Source: Hygrocybe punicea (taxonomy: Eukaryota; Basidiomycota; Agaricomycetes; Agaricales; Hygrophoraceae). From it: 64,000 nt of DNA. The stretch is taken from positions 3,224,001 to 3,288,000 of the forward strand of contig OY744470.1 in the NCBI GenBank assembly GCA_963556145.1, in the 5' to 3' direction. Made by a program: the position numbers and the translations under genes. Under the pieces are notes generated by a model. The model did not search any database, was not told the DNA's origin, and saw only the letters and a program-made list of their open reading frames with translations. Of the stretch, positions 55,376 through 64,000 are shown piece by piece (position 1 is the first letter of the stretch; every line of letters starts with the position of its first letter).

Positions 55376-56349
55376 TTATATTTTAATCACTTTCAAATTC
55401 ACTTCAAATAGTGATACAGCCAAAGTGTAAGAGTGCCAATTCTCACTATAAATCATTGCCCAGGCTAGTTTCTGAGTCAGAAACTTTTCATTTGCTTCCT
55501 TCAGGTCCCAGCCTGGATTTCCCTGGATGGCTTTCTGACTTTTGGTTAGAAGCCTGGGCTGCCTTATAAGTACAACCATCTCTATATTGGGTGAGTTCTC
55601 ACGGAGATGCTGAGTTTGAAATATGAAGGCACCCTCTTATACAGGTCATACAGGTGCACATGTTGGTGTCTGTGTATCGATCATCGGTGTGTTGTACTGG
55701 TTCATGTGTGTGTGGCTACCAGGGAGAAACAGGTACAGAATGTGAAAGCAGTGGATATGTCATCAATTGACAAGTTTATAATTTGACTAACTATTAAATT
55801 CTCAATAGAGTCAACTGTAAACATGATTAGAGGTGGAATTTTGTTAAATGCAATAAATTTAGTAATCTCTCCCCAACACAATTGACATTTGTGCTGTTGT
55901 CTATTAACTATGATTTGAGCAAGACATTCTGAGATTGTTCCAGAAAATGAATATGAACAATGAAAGATGGCATCACATCTATCATTTTCCAGAATGGTTA
56001 TGTTTTCACAATTCATACATTTAAGACAAGTTGAAGTCATTGGTTCATTTGTTTTCATTATATAATGGGCCAAATCACTTATGGCAATGCCAACTTGACC
56101 ATAAGGAAATATTTCGGGTTTATCTTGATGCAATAAATGTCTGATTGTATTTCTAACTGTTTCTAAATCTGTTGTGTTATTCTTTGATCATTTGAATCCT
56201 AAGCTCAAAATCTTTAATATTTCATTGATGCTATTGAATCTTTTTTTCCAACTTAATGGATCTTCATTCCATATTGCTAGTAATATTGTAAAGAGTGAAT
56301 CATAAGCACAGCTCCAATCTTGCGCATCCCATATAAACCCTTTTGGTTC
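55376..56349 (-). pseudogene. Relic with a W-S-C-A-Y-D box and Cys pairs, possibly cysteine-peptidase-like
   Basis: On the minus strand from 56349: NEPKGFIWDAQDWSCAYDSL, FTILLAIWNEDPLSWKKR, a stop, then a 143-residue frame with DLAHYIMKTNEP, CLKCMNCENITIL, CQLCWGEITKFIAFNKIPPL and IMFTVDSIENLIVSQIINL. A further piece at 55579-55376 reads GWDLKEANEKFLTQKLAWAM. The W-S-C-A-Y-D-S-L-F box resembles the nucleophile region of ubiquitin-hydrolase-like domains found in proteins associated with fungal DNA transposons, and the Cys pairs suggest a zinc ribbon. Both are judgements from motif shape only. It is cut by Helitron-like copy 3. Confidence 0.45.
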
Positions 56350-56351
56350 AT

Positions 56352-56973
56352 TTACGAGTCCCTATAAGGGAATCATTCTATATGGCAGATTTTTCAACTC
56401 AGGGTCACACTCTAATTTGCCAAGCCATGGGAACAAAATTTCCAAACTGTGGGAACAATTTTGAAGCCCTGGGAATAACTATGAAACCGTGTGACTTGGC
56501 GGAGTTGAGTGTGAGAATTTGTTGTCCCAATCAGCAAGAACAATAAGGCAGCCAGATCACAGCAGCCAAATTGGAAATAGGTAGTGTTATATTTTGTTGG
56601 TATTGCAATTGCAATCAGTGTCTTATAATAATCACAGGCATTGGTAATGCAATGTGCCATGAATGAAAAATATGTAAGTGCTATCTGTCATGTAGCTACA
56701 TCTACTGTGTGTATTAGAATCGTTGATAATGAAAAGAGTGACTATTTGTCAAACAGGTCCAAAGGCGTTTGAAGTGTTTGGTCAGTGTCCCAGCCTCAAA
56801 CTTGGGCATTTCCCATGCACAAACATCAGTACCAACAACGTATTAGATGTATCTGTAATGTAGATGCATGTACAATGTGCATTACAATTATTGACAACAA
56901 GCAGTGACTATTTGTCACACAGGCCCAAATGTGTTTGGTGTGTTCGGTAAAGTGTTCAGTGAGTGTCCCAGCC
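56352..56973 (+). mobile_element. Helitron-like element, copy 3, truncated
   Basis: Starts TTACGAGTCCCTATAAGGGA like copies 1 and 2 and follows them through the GTCCCAGC unit, then is interrupted by PAL3 at 56974. Its 3' part is not in the window. Confidence 0.5.
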
Positions 56974-57720
56974 CACACCTGTAATACAGCGTATTGTTTC
57001 CATGAAACATAGGTCAGCCGAGATGGACAATTCCCACTTGAAGTGGGCCAGCCAACCTCGGCTGACCAATATCTTTTCCCAAGGCAGATGGCTTGGCCGA
57101 GGCATACAGCTGGCCACCCCAAGTGGGTTGGCCAACCAGGGGATATTTTGCCCAACTGGGTGGGGGTTTCAGCTTTCCATCAGACATGGGTTGGCCGGCC
57201 ATCTGCCATATATTGGCTGGCCACCAGGCATGGGTTGGCAGACCAGTAGGAATATTTTGGCTGGCCATCTGGCATGGGTTGGCCGACCCAACTGGATATT
57301 GGCTGGCCATCAGACATGGGTTGGCTGACACAGATGGATATATTGGCTGGCCATTAGGCATGGGTTGGCTGACCCATTGGAATATATTGGCTGACCACCA
57401 AGCATGGGTTGGCCGACCCAACTGGATATATTGGCTGCCCATCAGACATGGGTTGGCCGACCATCTTGCATACATCAGCTGGCCATTAGGCATGGGTTGG
57501 CCGACCAGTAGGGATATTTTGGCTGGCCACCAGGCATGGGTTGGCCGACCAGTAGGGATATTTTGGCAGGCCATCCAGCATGGGTTGGCCAACCCAACTG
57601 GATATATTGGCTGGCCATTAGGCATGGGTTGGCCGACAAAGCTGGATATATTGGCTGGCCATTAGGCATGGGTTGGCCGACCAGTAGGGATATTTTGGCT
57701 GGCCATCCAGCATGGGTTGG
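56974..57720. mobile_element. PAL3: left end of a PAL2-type element, cut by GYP4
   Basis: The end CACACCTGTAATACAGCGTA and the following CAGCCGAGATGGACAATTCC match both ends of PAL2. From 57100 a tandem array of about 42-43 bp units (GGCTGGCCAT...CATGGGTTGGCCGACC) follows. GYP4 is inserted in the array at 57721, and the remainder is outside the window. Confidence 0.8.
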
Positions 57721-58276
57721 TGTTAGAGGCGTGCAACTCCGGAAGGATCGGAGTTCTTCGGAGGAGCGGAGACGTCAACTCTTGAAGTAGGTTCACTACT
57801 TCCTTAAGTCGTATTGAGAAGACGTGGATGGAGCGGAGTTAGTCCGGAGTTCCGGACTAAGTATTAAGATAACTAATGAGCTTAAGGGAAAGCCTTAAGT
57901 TTGAGAGTGGGTAAGAAATAAGGAACTCAAGTTGATTTTCTGAACGGAGTTACAGGACATTGTAGTTCTAGTTTATATACTTGGTAGACTAATTGTCATG
58001 TCCTTGGAGACGTGAAGACAATATGAACTCCGGAAAGAGGACCGGAGTTCGGAAGAAAATAAAAGGGATAAAAGGTTGCTATGTACGGTGACAAGTAAAC
58101 AAAGGGGAGGAAGAGAAAAGGAGGTCGGAGTAAACGGAGATGGGGAAGAATAGTAATTAACAAGAGAAGAACAATAACGTACGCGAGAAGATAAGATAAG
58201 ATAAGATAAGATAAGTCGGCGGAAAAGTCCGGAGCGGAGTTCGTCGGAATCCGGCGGAGCTGCATGGGATATGACA
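57721..58276 (-). repeat. GYP4 3' LTR (556 bp)
   Basis: On the coding strand it begins TGTCATATCCCATGCAGC, right after the purine tract, and ends GCCTCTAACA at 57721. It contains a short ATAAG tandem (about 58188-58216) and a minus-strand TATA box (57972-57979). Confidence 0.8.
57972..57979 (-). promoter_or_regulatory. TATA box in GYP4 LTR
   Basis: TATATAAA on the minus strand, in the direction of gag-pol. In the missing 5' LTR the same site would drive element transcription. Confidence 0.5.
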
Positions 58277-58297
58277 GTATCTCCCCCTTAGCGTCGA
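58277..58297 (-). promoter_or_regulatory. GYP4 3' polypurine tract
   Basis: On the minus strand CGCTAAGGGGGAGATAC directly precedes the 3' LTR start TGTCAT. A near copy lies inside pol at 60859-60876. Confidence 0.75.
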
Positions 58298-58361
58298 ACC
58301 CTTGAGACGCCTGTGGAACAAAGGGAGAACCGTAGCGGAGTTCAAAGCGGAGGGCCCATGG

Positions 58362-58368
58362 TATAAAA
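58362..58368 (+). promoter_or_regulatory. TATA box of the GYP4 antisense gene
   Basis: TATAAAA on the plus strand, 37 bp before the ATG at 58399. The spacing suits a short 5' leader and suggests that the antisense gene has its own promoter, next to the 3' LTR. Confidence 0.55.
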
Positions 58369-58398
58369 CAAACTCCTGGCCAGGAGACAACCCAAAAA

Positions 58399-59253
58399 AT
58401 GTCGTCCTCGCAATTATCGTCCTCGCAAGAGATAGCCGCGCGCATCAAGGAGATGGAGCGTGAATTCGCCGAAATGAGGGCGAAAGAGGAGGCAGAAGAA
58501 CGGAGAAAAGCGGAGGACGAGAGGAAGAAAGCGGAGGAGGAGAGGAGACAGAAGATCCAGGCGGAGGCGATGAAAAGGGTGGAGGAGGAAATGAAGAAGA
58601 AAACGGCGGCGGAGGAGGAGAAAAAGAAAGTGGAGGTGACGGAGGAGGGGCCCTCAAGTGCGGAGAAGGGGAAGAGAAAAAGAGACGGGTAAGCAAAGGC
58701 ACATAAATGAAAGACCAGAGTTGACTATAGAAGCAGGGCCGTACAATGCAAGGCGTGCGCGGAACGCCGGGAAAACTGCGTGTGGCCCGCGTCCGGAAAG
58801 GCGCGGAGTTGCGATGCATGCAAGAAGAGAAAAGCGCGATGCGAGGTAGATGGTGAAGAGGGTGGAGTGAAGAAGAAAAAGAAAAAGGAGGAAAAGGAGG
58901 AATCCGGATCGGAGTACCGCGGAGTGGAGCCCGCGGTAAAGAAACCGCTGACGAGGACGGAGCAGCTTCTTCACAAGCTGCTCCGGGCGACAGAAGAAAA
59001 CACGGCGATGTTGGGACGGGTCGCGGAGGCATGCGAGGGGGTATGGGACACCGTGGAGGATCTCCGCGAACATGCGGCTCAATGGGCCGACCATCTGAGG
59101 AACTTAGAGTTCCTCAGAGATAATTCATACGAGCTCCGGAAGTACACTCCGGAGTCCGAGGACATCGCGCCGGAGGAGACGGAAACGGAGTGGGAAGAGG
59201 GGGATTTTTTGGGGAAAGGAGGAAACCTTGAAAATAGTCCGCGAAAATCGTAA
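58399..59253 (+). CDS. GYP4 antisense gene: coiled-coil protein with Zn(II)2Cys6-like cluster
   Basis: Two exons, 58399-58688 and 58731-59253, with a 42-bp intron (GTAAGC...CTATAG), give a 270-residue intact protein. It starts MSSSQLSSSQEIAARIKEME. Residues about 10-90 are a Glu/Lys/Arg-rich predicted coiled coil. Residues 103-134 hold C103, C106, C113, C124, C127 and C134 (C-x2-C-x6-C-x10-C-x2-C-x6-C), including SCDACKKRKARC, which is close to the fungal binuclear zinc cluster. A Lys-rich basic block (146-156) could be a nuclear signal, and the end is helical and acidic. The gene converges on pol with 10 bp between stops. Inference: a nuclear, possibly DNA-binding, element-encoded regulator. 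It could also be a nucleic-acid chaperone or a captured host gene. Confidence 0.75.
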
Positions 59254-59263
59254 TTAGACAGAA

Positions 59264-62200
59264 TTAATAGGACGGGCCCGGTTTCGAAGGATAAGCGGAG
59301 TGAAAGTCCGAAACAAGCTCAGTAGCATGTCCAAGTTCGGAGGCCAAGATCCAAGAAGTTTCTTCGTCAGTGCCTTCGTAGCCCTCCCAACGTACAAGGT
59401 ACAGTAGCTTGCAAGCACGACGGCGGTTGTCGATCTTGGAATCGAGTATTTCGGAGATCTCAAACTCCGGTTCTCCGTTGACAACGATTGGAGGAGGCAG
59501 AGGTTGGACACGGTTAGGAATGGTATTCGGAGTCGCCGGTTCGAGCTGAGAGACATGATAGACCGGGTGAACAGAGCGGAGAGCCTCCGGAAGACGGAGG
59601 GTATATGAGTGAGTACCGGCCTTAGCAATAACTTCAAAAGGCCCCAAGTTCTTCTCAGAAAGTTTCTTGGAGGGTCTAGTAGTCCGGAAATGCTCAGCTT
59701 TGACGTAGACGGAATCCGAAACCTTGAAGTTCGGAGGCGGAGCGCGCTTCAAGTCCGCGTAGTGTTGATAACGTTGTTGTGCCTCAGAGATGGTTTGTCG
59801 AAGTTGTTGATGTAACTCATCGAGGTCCACAGCGAATTTTCGTGCGTGGGCGGAGGAGAGGTCGCGCTCCGGGTGAACGGAAAGGTTAGGGTGGTAACCT
59901 TTATTGGCAAAGAAAGGAGAAACTCCGGTAGTGGCGTTTGGAGCGTTGTTGTAAGCAAATTCCGCAAGAGGAAGGAGGGACGACCAATTATCTTGCTGAT
60001 AATTGCAATAAACGCGGAGATATTGCTCAAGGGTTTGATTGACGCGTTCCGTTTGGCCATCGCCTTCAGGATGATAACCGGAGGTAAAGTGGAGTTTCAT
60101 GTCGAGGGCCTTTCCGAGAGACCGGAAAAAATGGGAAACAAATTCCGTGCCTCTATCGGAGGTGACGTGACTAGGAACTCCGTGCTTAGAAAAAACGTGA
60201 ATAAGGAAAAGATGTGCGAGTTGGGGGGAAGTAATCGTATCGTAAGTTGGAATAAAGATCCCTTGCTTGGAAAGACGGTCAACCACAACTAGGATGGCCG
60301 TAAATCCTTCGGAGTCCGGAAGTTGTTCGATGAAATCCATGGAAATTGAATTCCATGGTTTCTCCGGAATAGGGAGCTGCTTAAGCAATCCGTAAGGACG
60401 ATGCCGAGGGGTTTTGGATCTCGCGCAGGTTGTGCAAGACTTGCAGTAATCACGGACAAAAGTCCGGAGTCCGGGCCAGGTGTATTCCCGCCGGATGATT
60501 TCGAGAGTCTTATTTTGCCCGAAGTGTCCTGCAGTAGGATGATCATGTTTGGAACGCAAAATCCGGAGTCGTAGGTCATTGACATCGGGGACATAGATAC
60601 GATTATCGAGGCGTAGAAAACCTAAATCGTCGATAGACCATCGAGGATCTGGGCCGGAGGTGGTACGGGAAACATGTCCGGAGGCAATAGGATCAACCTG
60701 TAGTCCGGAGATGATATCGGAGTGAAGGGAATCGACGTCTATGGTGAATCCGGCGCCAAGGACTACATCTTCGAGGGAAGTCGCTCGGAGGGACGAAGCC
60801 AATTGTTCCGGCCCAAAAACAGGGCGGAAATTGTGAGGATTGGCTTTGGCGTAGTCGCTATCTCCCCCTTTAGCGTAGATGTCCCAGCGTCGAGTAAGGG
60901 TATCGGGCTTAGTGCCAAGCTTGCCTGGGCGAAAGCGGATAACAAAGTTGAAGCGGGAAAGGAACTCCGACCAGCGGGCTTGACGGCGGGTAAGCAAGCG
61001 GACGGTGGAGAAGTACTCCAAATTTTTGTGATCGGTGATAACGTCGACCGGAGTAGCAGTACCTTCCAAATAATGCCGCCAGGCAGTGAAAGCGTCGAAG
61101 ATGGCAAGGAGTTCCTTGTCATGGGTATCGTAGTTCAACTCCGAGTCCGAAAGGGTACGAGACCGGAAAGCAACCGGATGAATTTCACCGTCAGGATGGC
61201 GTACGGAGAGAATGGAAGCAACAGCGTAATCGGAAGCATCAGTCTCCACCAGAGTGTCAAACTCGGGTGACCAATGGGAAAGGATTGGGGCGGAAATGAA
61301 AGCGGATTTCAAGTCATTGAAGGCGGAACGACACTTATCATCGAAATTCCATTGTAACCCTTTACGAGTGAGCCGGGTAAGTGGAATAGTGATGGAGGAA
61401 TAGTCCGGAATGAAACGCCGGTAAAAATTGGCGAATCCAAGGAAGGATTGAACATCTTTGATCTTCCGGGGTTCGGGCCAATCCTGGATAGTTTGGACCT
61501 TGGCAGGATCCATAGAAAGGCCTTGGGGGGAAAGAATGTAACCCAAGTATTCCACCGTGTCAACGCCAAAAGAGCACTTCTCGGCGTTGGCATAGAGGCC
61601 GTGTTTCCGGAGTCGTCGGAGGACCTCGCGGACATGGTCTACATGATCAGCGGGGTCATCGGAATAGATGAGGATGTCGTCAAGGTAAACAATGACAGAG
61701 ACGTCAAGGAGGTCGGAAAAAATATCGTTGACGAAGTGTTGGAAGGCCGCCGGGGCGTTAGTAAGACCTTCCGGAATTACCAACCATTCAAACGAGCCAT
61801 AGCGAGTGCGGAAAGCTGTTTTCCACTCATCACCTTCGGCAATCCGGACTAAATGGTAGGCGTGTTTAAGGTCGATTTTAGTGTAAATGCGCGCAGTCCG
61901 GGGAGCGTCGAGAAGGTCCGCCGTAAGAGGGATAGGATAGCGGTCCTTCCTCGTGATACGATTGAGTCCTCGGAAATCTACGCAAAGTCGAAGACTTCCA
62001 TTTTTCTTCCGAGAGAAAAGAATGGGAGCTCCGCAGGGAGAACGGGAGGAGCGGACGAAACCCGCCCGGAGATTCTTGTCAAGGAATTCCCGAAGGGTCT
62101 CGAGCTCTAAGGGTGAAATAGAGTAAATCGGGCCAAAAGGAGGTTTTGCACCATCCTCCAAATTAATTTTGAGGTCGTAAGGACGGTGTTCAGGGAGGTT

Positions 62201-62990
62201 CCAAGCCTTCGTTTTGCTAAAGACGTCAGTGAATTCGTGATACTCTTCAGGGATATTGTGAAGGTCCACAGAGGGTTCGGAGGACTCCGGAGGGCCGTAG
62301 CTTGCAGAGCGACCGGTGGCGTCAGGTAATCGGACTTCCATACGGAAGACCTGAGTGCCGGGTACTTTGCAACCACGCAAAAAGGCTTGAGCGCTGACAA
62401 AGGAGATGTCAGGCTTCGAGGCAGATGGTGAAGAAGGTTCAGGCGGAGCAGACGGAGAGGACGGAGGGGACGGAGGTCGTACTGGAGGGTCCGGAAGTGG
62501 TGCCTCACTAGGCACCGGAGTCGACAACGGAGGCGCGGAATCAGAAGAACGGAATTTAACGCTATGCTCGACCCAGTCAATCAACGGATTGTATTTGGCG
62601 AGCCAGCTATATCCAAGAACTGCGGAAACAGACGGATCCAACGGAGTGACCAAAAATTCTAAGATTAGAATTTCACCAGTAGAAAAACGGACAGAGATAG
62701 ATACACATTTGTCGATGATTCCACCGGAGGAACCATCAAACAAGCGGAGGCGTTTCGGAGCAGTAGGAAAAATAGGAAGATTGTGAAGGGAACAAAATTC
62801 CGGGTCAATGAAACAATGCGTCGATCCACAATCCACAAGGGTAACGATAAGCGTAGTAGAATGATAAAGAGAAATCGTCAAGGAATCGTTAGAAAGAGCG
62901 GACGCGTTGAGTTTTACTTCCGGTAGCGCACAGTCAGGTTCAACGCAGCCTACATCCTGTGCCGGAGTATGCAGACTGCTCTCTATTTTT
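59264..62990 (-). CDS. pol: GYP4 Pol: protease, RT, RNase H, integrase, chromodomain
   Basis: One open frame of about 1240 codons. It has no ATG near its start and lies in the -1 frame relative to gag, so it is probably made as a Gag-Pol fusion. Counting from 62881: protease D-C-G loop near residue 17 (LVDCGSTHCFIDPEF); RT with RIYTKIDLKHAYHLVRIAEG and YLDD at about 399-402; RNase H with LVETDASDYAVASIL; integrase zinc domain (HPTAGHFGQNKTLEI, CKSCTTCARSK) and DDE core (SMDFIEQL, SDRGTEFVSHF, DGQTERVNQTLEQYLRVY); chromodomain at about 1135-1190 (EFEISEILDSKIDNRRR, LYLVRWEGYEGTDEETSW). All catalytic residues are present. One oddity is V-I-P-E-G-L-T-N where relatives have M-P-F-G-L-T-N. The chromodomain should steer insertion to particular chromatin. 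Confidence 0.92.
60859..60876 (-). promoter_or_regulatory. Candidate internal polypurine tract in GYP4 pol
   Basis: On the minus strand ACGCTAAAGGGGGAGATA matches the 3' polypurine tract (ACGCTAAGGGGGAGATA) except for one extra A. It lies between RNase H and integrase coding regions, where central tracts occur in some retroelements. Confidence 0.5.
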
Positions 62991-62995
62991 CCGGC
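62978..62995 (-). other. Candidate -1 frameshift site between GYP4 gag and pol
   Basis: The gag frame ends CCG-GAA-AAA-TAG, with an A5 run directly before the stop. Pol is open through this point in the -1 frame (GGA-AAA-ATA-GAG). Slippage on the A run would give Gag-Pol. Confidence 0.45.
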
Positions 62996-64000
62996 TCCTC
63001 TAGAGAATCGGAACTAGAGACCGGAGGTGCGGAGGAAGTGGAGGCGGCGCGGGCGGCAACGCGAGTGGACGAATATTTGGCCTTGGTGCAATCCTTGGCC
63101 ATGTGTCCGGCTCCTCCGCATATAATGCAGAGTTTATTGTCGATGCGGCGTTGACGTTCCGCGGGCTTGAGTTTACCATCCTTGCCTAGCTTGTCGGCGT
63201 AGACAGGAGGGGTTTTCGGAGTGGTGGAGGAGGTACTACCGGAGTTGGTAGTTTTGGCAGGGGACTTCTTCTCAGAAGCTTTTTCGGTTGAAGACTTGGC
63301 CTCGGAAGTAGAGGCTTTAGCAGAAGAGGATCCCGAAGCGTGGGAAATCTCCGATTTCCGCTTTCAATACCGGGCGTCAAGGAGTTGAGCCTTATCCTTC
63401 AGCTCGTAGAGGTTCTTTGGTTTCTCGGATTGGGCAAGTTGATCTTTGAGGCGATCCGGAAGTCCTCGGTAAAAAGAATGCCGTAAGGCACCGATGTCCC
63501 AGCCAGTCTGCGTAGCGAGACGATTGAAGTTGACGATATACTTCGCAATTCGTTGGTTATCCTTCATTACAAGGTTTTCCAACTCGCTCTCGGCGCTACC
63601 TTTAGGGTCCAGAGGTCCGAAATTATTCTGCAACTCCGTGCAGAAATCTCCGTAATCGGACATGAAGTCCGGCGGATAGGTATCGATATCTGGGTTCTCC
63701 AAAAGGTAAGGCTCGAACCACGCAAGTGCGATTCCTTTGAGGTAGGAGAGGGCGAAGTTGACTTTGGCGCCGTCCGTTTGGAAAGCGGTTGGTCGATCAT
63801 TGAAATTCAGTTGACACTGAACCAGGAAAGGGCGGAGTTTTGTCGGATCGGAGGCGTCAAACGTGTCCGGTTCTCGGACTTTGGTGCGTTGCTTGTCGTC
63901 TCCTTTGTTTCGGAGAGTAGTGGCTAGAAGAGCGATGGCCTCAGCAAGGTTGGTATCATCGCGATTAGGATTGCCCGGTCCGAGAGGATTGTTCTCTTCG
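62983..64000 (-). pseudogene. gag: GYP4 gag, one internal TGA; 5' end outside window
   Basis: Open from the window edge: RTKVREPDTFDASDPTKLRP, FLVQCQLNFNDRP, FALSYLKGIALAWFEPYL, FCTELQNNFGPLDPKGSAES, RIAKYIVNFNRLATQTGWD and FYRGLPDRLKDQLAQSE form a typical retrotransposon gag domain. After D-A-R-Y a TGA (63364-63366) stands where relatives have Trp, one G-to-A change. The frame then continues through a Ser/Lys/Thr-rich linker to a CCHC knuckle CIICGGAGHMAKDC (about 63090-63135) and the stop at 62983. Gag forms the particle and binds RNA. Apart from the TGA it is intact. Confidence 0.85.

Larger units (their letters stand above)
57721..64000 (-). mobile_element. GYP4: chromodomain Ty3/gypsy element (chromovirus) with an antisense gene
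   Basis: Minus strand: gag (off the right edge to 62983), pol in the -1 frame (to 59264), then an opposite-strand gene (58399-59253), polypurine tract and 3' LTR (57721-58276). Pol is uninterrupted, which makes this the youngest-looking retroelement here. The C-terminal chromodomain places it among chromoviruses. The only clear lesion is a TGA in gag. The 5' LTR is outside the window, so LTR divergence cannot be measured. Confidence 0.9.

Noticed and set aside
62881..62881. 62881 as the true start of GYP4 Pol
   Set aside because: The codon there is TTG, not ATG, and the frame is open further upstream to the gag stop, so a frameshift fusion fits better.
1..64000. tRNA, rRNA or other structured RNA genes
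   Set aside because: No convincing cloverleaf or rRNA signature was seen by eye; a covariance-model scan was not possible.

Overview
The window looks like a piece of a basidiomycete (probably agaricomycete) genome made almost entirely of transposable elements. The reasons are short GT-AG introns of about 42-60 bp in every spliced gene model, chromodomain Ty3/gypsy retrotransposons, hAT transposases of fungal type and many non-autonomous DNA elements. I found no convincing single-copy host gene, rRNA or tRNA. Nearly every coding stretch belongs to a mobile element, and most are broken by stops, frameshifts or later insertions.

Left part (1-36939): one Ty3/gypsy element on the minus strand (here GYP1) forms the outer shell. 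A second minus-strand gypsy element (GYP2, 861-24668, 146-bp LTRs) sits inside its reverse transcriptase. GYP2 is itself split by two giant palindromic elements: PAL1 (1270-8186, perfect 8-bp target duplication) and PAL2 (9910-19108, 7-bp duplication, 100-N gap at its centre). A third break is a hAT-type MITE cluster (20406-21744) that contains further MITEs, one of mariner type. GYP1 also carries a hAT-type MITE (25586-26975). Its 5' LTR is split by a 7.6-kb hAT transposon (HAT1, 29185-36750), which holds another MITE and two solo-LTR insertions. Removing most of these insertions at their target duplications restores the interrupted protein.

Middle part (36940-50604): an older LTR relic is split by a nearly complete 3.2-kb hAT transposon (HAT2). 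Three copies of a Helitron-like repeat follow in this and the next part (41205, 45011, 56352), with satellite arrays, a CACTA-like MITE, a solo LTR with perfect 5-bp duplication (47871-49501) and unrecognised coding relics.

Right part (50605-64000): two gypsy elements of different families, GYP3 (relic, plus strand) and GYP4 (chromovirus with intact pol, minus strand), share an unusual layout. Between the end of pol and the 3' LTR each carries an extra spliced gene on the opposite strand. Both extra genes encode a six-cysteine cluster resembling fungal Zn(II)2Cys6 spacing plus coiled-coil segments. GYP4 interrupts a third PAL2-type element (PAL3), which interrupts the third Helitron-like copy.

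The most interesting items are the antisense cysteine-cluster genes in GYP3 and GYP4, the giant palindromes with a shared core and splice-like signals, and a candidate second polypurine tract inside GYP4 pol. Names such as GYP1, PAL1 and HAT1 are labels for this annotation only.
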